Shown: positions 41,665-54,372 of the stretch, one piece after another
How the letters are laid out: each line of letters starts with the position of its first letter
Position numbering within the stretch: position 1 is the first letter of the stretch
Assembly (NCBI GenBank): GCA_024703855.1
Contig: CP087965.1
Location: 876,001 to 940,000, forward strand
Direction of reading: 5' to 3'
DNA from: Polaromonas sp. P2-4
GTDB taxonomy: Bacteria > Pseudomonadota > Gammaproteobacteria > Burkholderiales > Burkholderiaceae_C
DNA: 64,000 nucleotides
Made by a program: the position numbers and the translations under genes
The notes under the pieces: generated by a model
Database searches by the model: none
The model's input: only the letters and a program-made list of their open reading frames with translations
What the model was told of the DNA's origin: nothing

Positions 41665-41771
41665 GCCTTTTTTTGTGGAGCGTCCATACGTCACAAACGC
41701 CGTTGTAGAGCCTATTTTGATTTTTGCACTACACAAATCAACTAGCGGAGTCCAGCCGCTACACAAACCAT

Positions 41772-42886
41772 TCATAGCACCTCGCGGCCTTCGGCCAAGT
41801 TGATCAGCCGGGGAAAACACAACGTGGCGGGGCGCCTGCCGCTGCTGGCTTGTAACTCCCGCAAGATGCCAGCCTCTTTCATCTGCCGAAGCAAACCAGG
41901 GGTCGTCTTCTCATGGATACCAAACTCCCGGAACAGTTGCGACGTCAGGTCAGACGAGCGGAAGATCGGTTTGCTGAAAATGGCGTCCAACACATGCACC
42001 GAGTACTGCGAGTGCGTGGCCGTCTGGATGGCCAGCTTCATTTCTTCATACAGTGCCTGGATGGCCTTCACGCGGGTGCTGTTTTGCGCAGCCTGCGTCA
42101 CGATGGCCCTCAAGAAAAAAGCAATCCACCCGTTCCAGTCACCCTCAGCCGAAATGGCCTTCAAGTGAAAGTAATACGCCTCGCGGTTGTTCTCCAGGTA
42201 CTCCGACAAATAAAACATGGGCTGGGACAAGCGCGCTTCTGGTACAGAAACAAAGGAATCAAAATGCGGCCAATCCGACCATTGCCATCTTTGAACGGAT
42301 GCAGCAATTCAAACTGCGCATGAACCACAGCGGTTTGCAGTAAAAAATCAACATCATTACTGTCCAGGTATCGCTCCCAAGCCTGCAAAAAGTCCGGTAA
42401 CTGCACGGGGTTGGGTGGCACAAAACTGGCCTCCTCCATCGTGCAGCCATGCTTGCCAATCCAGTTCTGATCGAGCCGAAACTCCCCCGGCGTTTTATCC
42501 TGCCCACGCACGCTGCTCATCAACACGCGATGCAACTCCCGCACAAAACCGAGTCGAATGGGGTAGTCCTTCAAATACTCACGCGCAGAATAAAGTGCCT
42601 GCCGGTAATTCGAAATCTCCTGAATGTCTTTGTATTTCTCACCCTCTTTGAGCAAGCCCGCTTCCTGCTCCAGCACTTCATCCACCGTAGCCTGCGTGCC
42701 TTCAATCTTGGAAGACAGCACGGCTTCCTGCGTAGTCAGCGGCGAAAGCATGACCGCCGGGTTCGGTATGCCTTGCAGCAATCCGTCGTACCGTGCCAAG
42801 GCTGCGTTGGCCTGCCCGACCAAGGGCAATAGCAAACGGTAGTCCAGATTCACCAGGGGCAAGGCATCAGGGGTGTAGGGTTGCAT
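41772..42886 (-). CDS. Fic-domain protein (AMP-transferase type), frame-broken
   Basis: This Fic protein probably transfers AMP or another nucleotide to target proteins. The active-site motif HPFKDGNGRIGR is at about residue 205. An N-terminal inhibitory-helix motif SSKIEGTQ at about residue 60 fits the self-inhibited (S/T)xxxE(G/N) class. The C-terminal winged-helix-like part follows a break near 42232 (QKRA/LSQPMFYLSEYLENN). Full length is about 371 residues. The ATG is 11 bases after the mod stop with GAGGGG as ribosome site, so it is cotranslated with mod. It is unusual inside a restriction operon. Confidence 0.85.
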
Positions 42887-42897
42887 CAATTCGCCCC

Positions 42898-44983
42898 TCA
42901 AATCGTTTTGACTTCGGTGCTGGGGCTCATCAGCTTGAAGATTTGCTCGACGTTAATCTTGACGCTGTCGCTGGCAAAGCCCGCATCATGAAACACTGCG
43001 CGCAGCGGCTCACGTTTGGCCAGCAGCTTGACGAACTCCTCACTAACGCCCTCTTCAAAGCACGCGGCCAGCGCGTTGCCATCGACAAAGTACACGGCCT
43101 TGCCCTGCAATGGTTTCCTGCGTGATGGGCAACGCCAGATCAACACCCCAGTCCAGCAGCACCTGGAACAGCAGGTCTCCGGGCGTGCGGTCTTCGCGGA
43201 TGTTGTTAACTTGATCAGACAGCAGGTCTTGCGACACGGCATCGGGGGTATAGAACACCTCCTTCATATTCGAGCTGTCGATTTTGAGGACGCGGAAACC
43301 GATGTCCAGCTTGTCAATGCCGGGCTTTTCGGAGTTGTCCTGTTTAACTTTCTTGCCTGCGCTGACGAAGTCGCTCTTTGCTAATTTCCGCAATATTTCG
43401 TGGCTTTCCAAGCGCATCACAGAATTTGGCGGAAACTCTTTGCTCTTTCTTGCTGATATCCAACTCCTGCGGAAGCTGGACCAAAACAAAACGACGGCTT
43501 CCACGATCAGATTGATTGACCTCGAATACAGCATGTCCAGTGCTGGCGCTTCCAGCGAAAAAATCCATGACAATTGAATCGGGGTCGTTAGCGGTCACAT
43601 ATGCAATCAGCCGGGCAAGCTCGAAGTGGTCTTTCGGGTTGTTGAATGCTTTGGAACCCAACAATCCACGCAAGAACTTCACGGCAACCTGGGACTGCTT
43701 GTAAAAGTAGCTTCCACGAACCTGCGTAGCGAACTGCTCTTCACTATCTTCGTCATCACCCGCCTCTTCATCAAGATCAACGTCCGCTTCTAACTCAGCA
43801 GGAATGGGACGGATGTGCGCCTTACGAAATGGAGGCTGCGACTCATCCTCACGAAACTCAACGAGCCCCAACTTGATCTGGCGGCGCATTTCATCTGACG
43901 ACGCATAAATCCAGCCGCGCTCAGGAACCTTGCAAGGTTTACCCGTTTTAGGATGTATTACGTCGTATGTTGGCCCGTCACCGCCCGGCCACGAAATATC
44001 TCGGTCACGCCATGGTCCGTTGGCATCCACCCTTTTATAGCGACTCCACTTTTTGGATGGGTGACTTTTTGGCAACGAAGCAAACCAGTCTTGTAAGCCA
44101 GATTCAATGAAAACTTCGGCATCCCCATGCTGAGTTCGAAGTTCTAGGTACTTTTCCCAGATTTCACGAGCCCCAGGCTTTTCCTCTCTCCATATCGTTT
44201 TCTGAGAGCGCAGCACATCCAACGACTTGGCAAAAACAACTATGTACTCGTGGCCGACAGAGATCAGCTTTGCGTCATTCTTTCGGCCTTTCTCCCAAAC
44301 CACTGTGGCAATGAAGTTGGCTTCACCAAAAATCTCATCACCGAGTTTTTTGAGGTTTTCCATTTCGTTGTCATCAATCGAAATGAAGATCACGCCATCG
44401 TCTTTGAGTAAGCTGCGTGCCAATTTCAGGCGCTGGATACATCATTGACAACCAATCTGAGTGGAACCGCCCATTGGATTCAGTATTCGCCACTAGGCGA
44501 TTGCCGACGTCGTCGCGTTGGTTCGACTTTGCTGAAGTACTCCGACGTGTCCGTCTTGAACTCGTCGTCATAAACCAAATCACTGCCCGTGTTGTACGGC
44601 GGATCGATGTAAATCATCTTCACCTTGTTCAGGTAGGTCTCTTGCAGCAGTTTTAGTGCTTCGAGGTTGTCTCCCTCGATAAACAGGTTTTGCGTGGCGT
44701 CAAAGTCCACGCTCTCTTGGCGGCTAGGGCGCAGGGTTTTCGCGATGGGCGCATTGGCAGTCAGCAACGCCTCCCGCTTACCGGGCCAATTGAGCTGGTA
44801 CCGCTCTTGCGGGCCTTCCACGATGGAGGTGGATAGCTCCTGCCGCAACTGGTCAAAGTCGATGCTGCGCTTCACCTTGCCATTGGCATCCATAGACTCA
44901 GACACGCAGTTCGGAAAAAGCTGGGCCAGCTTGTCGATGTTGGCCTGTGTCAGGTCGGGGCTGTGCATTTTTAGTTTATTCAT
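42898..44983 (-). CDS. mod: Type III-like site-specific DNA methyltransferase (Mod), broken at four points
   Basis: This is a beta-class adenine methyltransferase: the catalytic DPPYNTGSD comes first (near residue 125) and the SAM motif FFAGSASTGHAVFEV comes later. The start is ATG 44983 (MNKLKMHSPDLTQANIDKLA). Breaks lie at about 44525 (extra G), 44437 (extra A), 43365 (extra base) and 43111 (extra G). Full length is about 694 residues. The unique middle part (residues about 230-420) should carry target recognition. It presumably protects host DNA against the Res subunit. Confidence 0.88.
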
Positions 44984-45014
44984 GGTCAAATTGGCTTATA
45001 GCCCACGTGGAATA

Positions 45015-45045
45015 TGTGGAAGCAGCTATTAAATGTATAGCGATA
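45015..45045 (+). repeat. ATAGC repeat, short copy between mod and DUF4391
   Basis: Only the hairpin end of the family is present: GGAAGCAGCTATTAAATGTA followed by TAGCG. It fills the 78-base gap between DUF4391 and mod. Confidence 0.6.
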
Positions 45046-45061
45046 TCAGTGTTGGTCTTGT

Positions 45062-45736
45062 TCATGAGGCCAGCGCGTGAAGCTCCGTGCGAATGGTACG
45101 CAACTGGGCGTTAATTTCCACTTTGCGGTTGAACTGTTTCTCTTGGGCAAGGCGGGATTCCAGCTTGGCCGCTGCCGTTTGCTTGGCGGACAGGAGCGAC
45201 AACCGATCCAGTTGGTCACGTAAGGACTCGCCTGGACGGGCTGGAGCGACAAGGTGTTGGCGCAAAAGCTGCTCGTACAGGCCCTGCAAATCCAGTGCAA
45301 CTGGCAGGCCGGGCCGGGCCAAGTCATCGTTTTGCCATGGAGCGGCATGGTAATCACCCACCACCCATTGGCCACTGGCCGCGTCACTGGGGCGTTTATA
45401 GGCCGCAATGGGTTGGCTGCGGCCATCAAACCGCAAAACAAACAGAATGGGAAACGGTATTGCCTTGTCGATGCACCGAAGCACGGAATGGCTGATGTCC
45501 GGCAGCTTCAAGGCAATCTCGAACACCTCAATCTCGGGCACGTCCGGTTTGGCGGGCAGATTGATGCTCTCCGGTGCCAGCTTGTAGGCCCAGGTGATGC
45601 TCTCGACCTGCTCTACAAACAGCGCACGCAACGCGGCGGTAGGCTTGGCGTGCGCATAGATTTTGGCTTTCGCCACGGGCCGGGCCACTGCCGATTGCGA
45701 CGGCCAGGCGAACAATGCGACCGGATTGGCGGTCAT
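45062..45736 (-). CDS. DUF4391 family protein
   Basis: This 224-residue protein of unknown function is recognised from PFPILFVLRFDGRSQPIAAY and a C-terminal coiled, charged segment (KLESRLAQEKQFNRKVEINA). The frame is intact. Its ATG overlaps the helicase stop by 4 bases. By recall the family nearly always sits between a Snf2-type helicase and a DNA methyltransferase, which suggests a structural or specificity role in that complex. Confidence 0.8.
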   Translation of the reverse strand: MTANPVALFAWPSQSAVARPVAKAKIYAHAKPTAALRALFVEQVESITWAYKLAPESINLPAKPDVPEIEVFEIALKLPDISHSVLRCIDKAIPFPILFVLRFDGRSQPIAAYKRPSDAASGQWVVGDYHAAPWQNDDLARPGLPVALDLQGLYEQLLRQHLVAPARPGESLRDQLDRLSLLSAKQTAAAKLESRLAQEKQFNRKVEINAQLRTIRTELHALAS

Positions 45737-48700
45737 TGGGCCTGAATCACCAAAAAGCCGACCAACTCGAAGTCTTCGATGCCGGTCAGGTTCTGGGTCA
45801 AGGCACTGGTTTTGCCAGGCGAAAACAGGCTGTCCACCTCCTGCTCTTGCTGGCGCTCAATCATGGAGTGAATGGCCTGATCCAGCAATGTGGAGTACAC
45901 CTGCATATTGCGGCCATCGTCGGTGGCTTTATTGAAGGGCTCAAACACGGCGGGCACCGGATCAACCCGGCCTTTGCAAGCGGTGCGCGCCAGGTCGAGC
46001 AGGCTTTTAACTTCGGTGTGGTCGGCAATCACGGTGCCATCCATGCCGATATAGACAAGGTAATAAGGGTGCAGCCGGTTTTTCTGTTGGATTGTCACGC
46101 CCGCTGTGTCACTCAAAATGCGGTTGCGCAGGGTAAAAATCACGCCAGGCAACAAGCCTTTCTCAACATTGGCAGGCACCACGGCATGCAAGCCATTCGG
46201 CAGACGAGACAGATCGCCATTGGCTTTAACGTAGTTCAGCAAGTCCATGCGAAAGTCGTTCAACCCCAGGTCGGTGATGGAAACCCCTGTTTTGAGGTCC
46301 TCCATTTCAATGACTTCCTCTTGCAGGCGGCGCAATTGCTCTTTGCGGTAGGCCACGTCATTGGACTGGGCAGACAGGACGTTGTCATCGCCCGTGGCGG
46401 TCACGTCGGCAATCATCATGCGGCTTTCAACCCGCTCTTTCAGGCGGATGTACTCGTCCAAGCTGATATCGGGCCAGTAGTTGACCAACTGGATGCGCGC
46501 ATTGGGTGAGCCTGATACGGTCCGCCCGGCCAAAGCGCTGGATGATGCGCACGGGGTTCCAGTGGATGTCGTAGTTCATGACGGTATCGCAGTCCTGCAA
46601 GTTCTGGCCTTCGGAGATGCAGTCCGTACCGATCAACACGTCAATCTCGCCGGGCTCATGGGGCATGGTCAGCGCCTTTTCCTTGGCGCGCGGCGCAAAG
46701 AGCGTAAGCATGGTCTGAAAATCCACGCCTTGGCGGGGGTTCGCAGCCAATCGAAGCGTGGTCTTAGGCTCGGCGGAACCCGTGACTTTCCCGGTGTGGA
46801 TGCCGTGTTTCTGGAACAGGCTAGAGGCCAGGTTGTCGTACAGATAGTGGGCGGTGTCGGCAAAGGCCGTGAATATCAGCAGCTTGCGGTTGCCGGGATT
46901 GATGGGGTTGGCCAGCTTGTGCTCAATCTGGGCTTTGAGGTGTTGGAGCTTTGCATCGTCAGCCGGGGTGATCTTGGCCATTTCTGCCAAAAGTGCCTCA
47001 ATCACGTTCAGGTCGGCGCTGAGGTCGTATTCCCACGACGGCAAATCCATGTCACCCAAGTCAATCTGCACCTTACCGCCCGTGCTGTTCTCGCCCATGT
47101 CATCAAAGTCCGGCAGCGTTTCATCATCAAAATCAGCGTCTTCAAACACCGAAGTCTGGTCGGTGAAGCTAACCGCCCTACCCGACTTCTTGAACGCGGT
47201 GACCTTGTCCAGCGCCTTTTGGTGGTTGCTTTGCAGGCTCTGCAGGGTGAGTCGGAACGAGGCGACCGAACTTTCCAGACGTTTGAGCAGGTTGACGGTC
47301 ATCAGTGCCTGCAAGCTCTTTTCACGGTCGGCCTGTTTAAGTTTGCCGCCGCCACTGGCCACCTCGGTGTCGTACATGTCTTCGTACTTCTTGATGCGGC
47401 TGGGCAAGATGTAGCCCACGGGCGCATACACGGCCAGCTTCAAGAGCGATAGCTGGTTGAAGATGTCATTGAAGCCAATGACATCGGTGCGCAGGGTCAG
47501 TGGGCAGTGAAAAGACAGGGGTTTGAGGCGTTCGGGGAAGTTGCCAATGTCTTTGGTGTCGTAAAACGTCTCGATGTGCTTGCGGGATCGGGCAATGGTG
47601 ACGCTGTCCAGCAGCTCGAAAAAATCAAAGTCCAGCGCGCTCAAGATGGCGCTGGCTGTGCGCTCATCGGGTGGCAACTTGGTCCAGTTGTTGAACGCGG
47701 CCTGCGCCCGGCGAAAAATCTCTTCAATGTCTTTTTCGGTGTGAAGTTTTTCACCGAGCTGCAATGAGTTGCCTTCGTAGGCCAAAGCCAGTTGGTTGCG
47801 AAGGTCGTTGAAGCGGTTGTTGACTGGCGTAGCCGAGAGCATCAGCACCTTGGTCTTGACGCCTTGTTTGATGACCGAATTCATCAACTTTTGGTAGCGT
47901 GTTTCCCTATCTTTGAAAGCATCGTTGTTGCGGAAGTTGTGCGACTCGTCAATCACCACCAAGTCGTAATTGCCCCAGTTGACACGGTTCAACGGTGTAC
48001 CGAAGGACTCGCCGCTGGTGCGCTGCAAATCGGTATGGCAAAGCACCTCATAGTTGAAACGGTCTTTGGCGAAGATGTTGGTTTTGAGATTACGGTTGTA
48101 GGTCAGCCAGTTATCGGCCAACTTCTTTGGGCATAGCACCAAAACGGAACGATTGCGCAGCTCGTAATACTTGATCACGGCCAGGGCCGTGAAGGTTTTG
48201 CCCAAGCCCACGCTGTCGGCCAGGATGCAACCGTTGTAGGTCTCAAGCTTGTTGATGATGCCGGTGGCAGCATCGCGCTGGAAGTTGAACAGCTTTTGCC
48301 ACACCAGCGTTTCCAGGTAGCCCGTGCGGTCATTGGGCAGCACGTCTTCGTTCAGGTCTTCCAGGAACTCGTTGAAGACGTTGTAGAGCATCAGGAAGTA
48401 GATGCGCTCGGGGGAATTCTCTTGGTAGACCGACGCAATGTGTTCACACACCAAGCTGGTCACGTCTTTTAGCTTGTCGGGGTCGCTCCAAATCTGGTCG
48501 AACAGGCTCAGGAAAACGCTGGTGTTGGCGGGCTCGTCGAACTTATTGACGATGTTGGAGACCGCATTGCCTTGCTGGTAGCCCAAATCAACGGCGGTGA
48601 AGCCATGCAGCGGCATGTAAACGGCATTGGGCACCGTCGCCGACGCACCGGCCTGCATCGTCGCAAACTGCTGCATGGGGGCCGCGCCACTGTTGGAGCG

Positions 48701-49053
48701 AAACTTGGCCTTGCGGCGCATCCAATCAGGCACTCGCGCGCAATGGCGCGCTGGGTCAGCTTGTTTTTGAGCTGGACTTCAAACTCGGTGCCATAAAAGC
48801 TGCGTTCGGTGTCGAATTTGGGTATGTGGAATTCACGGCGCTCTTTCTTGGCGGCATCGGTTACCTCATCGGGCATGAACGATGGAGAGGTGAAGATGAA
48901 CTCAAAGGATTCGACCGACTCCAACTCGCGCTTCAAGGCCTCAAAGGCATAGATGGAGAAGCATGATGCCACGATTTTGAGCCGCGCACCCGGCTGGATT
49001 GACTTCTTGATGTCATCGCCCAGCAGATCGTTGATGTTGTCGATTAGTTTCAT
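45733..49053 (-). CDS. Snf2/SF2 helicase with N-terminal PLD-like domain, frame-broken
   Basis: This large ATPase, about 1107 residues, is the first gene of the operon; GGGAGGT precedes ATG 49053. The N-terminal part (LKIVASCFSIYAFEALKREL) resembles the PLD-like domain fused to Snf2-type helicases, but no HxK active site is visible. Helicase motifs are LADSVGLGKTFTALAVI (I), VVIDESHNFRN (II), LMLSATPVNNRF (III) and IIQRFGRADRI (VI). Breaks lie near 48735 and at 46513 (one extra base). It probably translocates on DNA for the Mod/Res machinery; whether it is essential is unknown. Confidence 0.83.
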
Positions 49054-49160
49054 GCTTTGACGATACCTCCCTGCCCTCATCCAACAAACTGCCCAAAGGC
49101 CAAGCTCACCACTAACGCAGCATCTGCATTATCTTGGAAAAAACCACAAAAATTGTCTAT

Positions 49161-49226
49161 TATTTATGAAAATAATAGCCGCAACCCCTACAAAATGGGC
49201 GCAGGCAGCTATTGTTTTAATAGCAA
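49161..49226 (+). repeat. ATAGC repeat copy 2 (right of the helicase/Mod/Res operon)
   Basis: It starts TTTATGAAAATAATAGCC like the copy at 38360 and ends GGGCGCAGGCAGCTATTG plus TTTTAATAGC, in the same orientation. It lies in the promoter side of the helicase operon, between that gene and the FAD monooxygenase. Confidence 0.8.
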
Positions 49227-49230
49227 ACGA

Positions 49231-50430
49231 CTAAACCCTGGGGGTAACGCCATACAGCCAGGGCATATCCAGCAGCTTCTGACCCAGCAGTATGAGCGAC
49301 GCATCACGGCCCCAGCGCAGCAGGCCTTCAGCATGAAAGATCTGGCCATTGCGCAGGGCCCTGGCCTGCACCCGGGCGTTGCGCTGCCAGCGGTTCAGGG
49401 CGTAGCGCTGCAGCATCGTGGGCACGTCAAAGGCCGGGTCCAGTGCCTGGGCCAGCACATGGCCCAATTCAGCGGCGTCTTCAATCGCCATGCCTGCGCC
49501 TTGGGCCAAGTAAGGCAGCATCGGGTGGGCCGCGTCGCCCAGCAGGGCCACGCGGCCCAGGGCGTGCTGGTGCGCACCTTGCATCGGTGGGCGGTCACAC
49601 AGCGCCCACAACTGCCAGCCGTCCATGGCCTGCACCATGTCTTGCAGCGCTGTGCAACTGCCGGCCAGCGCTGCCGTCAGGTCTGCCGCGTTGGCTTGGT
49701 GGTTCCAGGGGTCCACGCCATCAGTCACTTCGCCCTGCACGATCACCACCATATTGAGCCACTCGCCGCCGCGCACGGGGTAGTGCACCACATGCATACG
49801 GGGCCCCAGCCAGGCGGTGACGTGCTGCGTTCTTAAGCGCTCGGGTAGCCAGGCTTGTGGCATCAGGGCCCGGTAGGCCAGGTGGCCGGTGTGCTGCGGC
49901 AAGCCGTCGCCCAGCAGTTGCTGGCGCACGGTGCTCCACAAGCCGTCAGCGCCTATGAGGGCATCACCTTCAATTTCAGGGCCGGTGGCGGCTTTCACCG
50001 TCACGGCTTGCTCGGTCTGGCTAAAGGATTGCAGCGGGCGCTGCAGGTGAAGCCGGGTGTCGGTGTGCTGCTGCACGGCGCTCAACAGCAAGACATGCAA
50101 GTCGGCGCGGTGTACCGTGGCATAGGGCGCGCCGCAGCGGCGGGCCATGGTGTCACCCAGGGTCAATTCACCCAGCGTCCGGCCCGACACGGCGCTGCGC
50201 ACTTGCAGGCGCTCAGGGAAGGCCGCCACGGCGGCCAGCGCATCGACCAGCCCCCAGCTGTGCAGCACCTTGACGACGTTGGGCCCCAGCTGGATGCCCG
50301 CACCCACTTCGCTAAAGGCGGATGCACGCTCGAACAGGCGCACGTCCCAACCCGCACGCGAAACAGCCAGCGCCGCCGCCAGCCCGCCAATGCCGCCACC
50401 GGAAACTATCACGCCCCCACGTTCATTCAC
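49231..50430 (-). CDS. FAD-dependent aromatic monooxygenase (salicylate hydroxylase-like)
   Basis: This is a class A flavoprotein hydroxylase of 399 residues, frame intact. The FAD-binding motif VSGGGIGGLAAALAVSRAGW is at residues 9-28, the middle motif is GDALIGADGLWSTVR, and the second FAD motif is VALLGDAAHPMLPYLAQGAG. The branch includes salicylate and 3-hydroxybenzoate hydroxylases; the substrate is not resolved. It lies downstream of acnA in the same direction but is separated by two hairpins, so it is likely transcribed separately. Confidence 0.85.
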   Translation of the reverse strand: MNERGGVIVSGGGIGGLAAALAVSRAGWDVRLFERASAFSEVGAGIQLGPNVVKVLHSWGLVDALAAVAAFPERLQVRSAVSGRTLGELTLGDTMARRCGAPYATVHRADLHVLLLSAVQQHTDTRLHLQRPLQSFSQTEQAVTVKAATGPEIEGDALIGADGLWSTVRQQLLGDGLPQHTGHLAYRALMPQAWLPERLRTQHVTAWLGPRMHVVHYPVRGGEWLNMVVIVQGEVTDGVDPWNHQANAADLTAALAGSCTALQDMVQAMDGWQLWALCDRPPMQGAHQHALGRVALLGDAAHPMLPYLAQGAGMAIEDAAELGHVLAQALDPAFDVPTMLQRYALNRWQRNARVQARALRNGQIFHAEGLLRWGRDASLILLGQKLLDMPWLYGVTPRV

Positions 50431-50484
50431 TTCGTGTAACTCTCTGGACGTGCCGCCGCGAGACGCAGCGGCTCTTCCGTCCGT

Positions 50485-50552
50485 CCAAGCCTGCGCAGGC
50501 AGGCTTGGAGCCCGCGGACGTCAGCCCCAAGGGGGCTAATTTTCCTTGGGGC
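50485..50552 (-). terminator. Two tandem hairpins after acnA
   Basis: CCAAGCCTGC/GCAGGCTTGG (50485-50508) and GCCCCAAGG/CCTTGGGGC (50524-50552) are perfect stems in the acnA-monooxygenase gap. On the minus strand they follow the acnA stop at 50588. Their T-runs are weak. Confidence 0.5.
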
Positions 50553-50587
50553 GGCCCTGCGGAAAATTGTCAGTGCTTGCCAACTCA

Positions 50588-53503
<2,916 letters not shown>

Positions 53504-53578
53504 GGCAGGCTCCTTCAATCTTGTGAACGAGCCTTATTCTGGCAGGCAAACCCAAGGCGCGAAAGTCATGGGTGATCC

Positions 53579-53740
53579 AGTGTGGTGTTGCATGCTTGCG
53601 GGCACAAATAAAACCGATGGATTTTTGCTCAGGGCAAGGCGCAAACCACAGCAATAGCTCCAGCTATTGCGAGGATTTGCAACGCCGCCATGGGCAAAAA
53701 GACGCGGTTTTATGGGCCTGATAGCGTGCAACACCACACT
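53579..53740. repeat. 162-bp imperfect hairpin element
   Basis: Outer arms AGTGTGGTGTTGCATGCT and AGCGTGCAACACCACACT pair at 17 of 18 positions. Further inside AAAACCG pairs with CGGTTTT, and GCAATAGCT pairs with AGCTATTGC at the centre (53651-53670). The whole of the gap between acnA and the membrane-protein gene can fold on itself. It encodes nothing visible and looks like a miniature element or a structured RNA. Confidence 0.65.
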
Positions 53741-53763
53741 AACGGCCTTGCTGTTTGCCAAAC

Positions 53764-54207
53764 TTACCAGGCCTGCTGCTCGCTCTGCCGACGCAGGCCC
53801 ATGAATTCCAGTTCTGCCAGTACACCGACCGTCACGGCCTGCACCATGACAAAAGCCTGGCCCAGCAGGGTCGGGGCTGTCAGACCGCCCATTAACAGGG
53901 CCAGACAGCCGATCACCCAGAGGGCATTGCCGCCAATCACCAGCCAGACCAGTTCGCCAGGCAGGAATTGCCGCGTGGCGACAAAAGCGATAAAGGCCGC
54001 CACGGCCAACAATGCCCCGCCAGACCAGACCAGCAGATCGTGGGGAATACCGAGCAGCCCGGCCAGAAAACCGGGGGCCAGCAGTTGCAGCAGACCAGTG
54101 GCCACGCCGACGGCAGCATCAAGCCAGAGCACACGACGCAGAAAGTGGGGGGACGCGATGAGGGATGCAATGAAGGGGGTAGTGGGGGTAGTGGGTGTAG
54201 TGGACAT
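53764..54207 (-). CDS. Small four-helix membrane protein
   Basis: This 147-residue protein of unknown function starts MSTTPTTPTTPFIASLIASP; the Thr-Thr-Pro triplet is encoded by a 9-base tandem repeat that could vary in copy number. Four hydrophobic segments follow (WLDAAVGVATGLLQLLAPGF, GGALLAVAAFIAFVA, LVWLVIGGNALWVIGCLALL, and AFVMVQAVTVGVLAELEFMG). AAGGAG lies upstream of ATG 54207. It diverges from an XRE regulator, which may control it. Confidence 0.75.
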   Translation of the reverse strand: MSTTPTTPTTPFIASLIASPHFLRRVLWLDAAVGVATGLLQLLAPGFLAGLLGIPHDLLVWSGGALLAVAAFIAFVATRQFLPGELVWLVIGGNALWVIGCLALLMGGLTAPTLLGQAFVMVQAVTVGVLAELEFMGLRRQSEQQAW

Positions 54208-54321
54208 GACAGACTCCTTGAGTTGAGATAGCTGGTTTGACTGAAGTGAAATCAAGCGCCGCGTCAAGCTATCAATCACGCGGCATGGAGGTCATGATTC
54301 CCGCCTTCGCGCGGCCAGTCG

Positions 54322-54338
54322 ATTACCCGGCAGGTAAT
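54322..54338. promoter_or_regulatory. Operator candidate ATTACC-n5-GGTAAT
   Basis: ATTACCCGGCAGGTAAT is symmetric with a 5-base centre. It lies between the divergent membrane-protein gene and the XRE gene, 35 bases before the latter's ATG. Confidence 0.45.
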
Positions 54339-54372
54339 GAGACGCCAGCCTGACTGGCTTTACGATGCGGTC

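Noticed and set aside
41632..41674. Intrinsic terminator ending the helicase-mod-fic operon before res
   Set aside because: The T-run lies on the plus-strand side only, so for leftward transcripts it is a hairpin without U-tract; operon split not supported.
46481..47452. 323-codon plus-strand open frame opposite the helicase
   Set aside because: The helicase motifs on the minus strand explain the region; the plus-strand frame is a mirror artefact.
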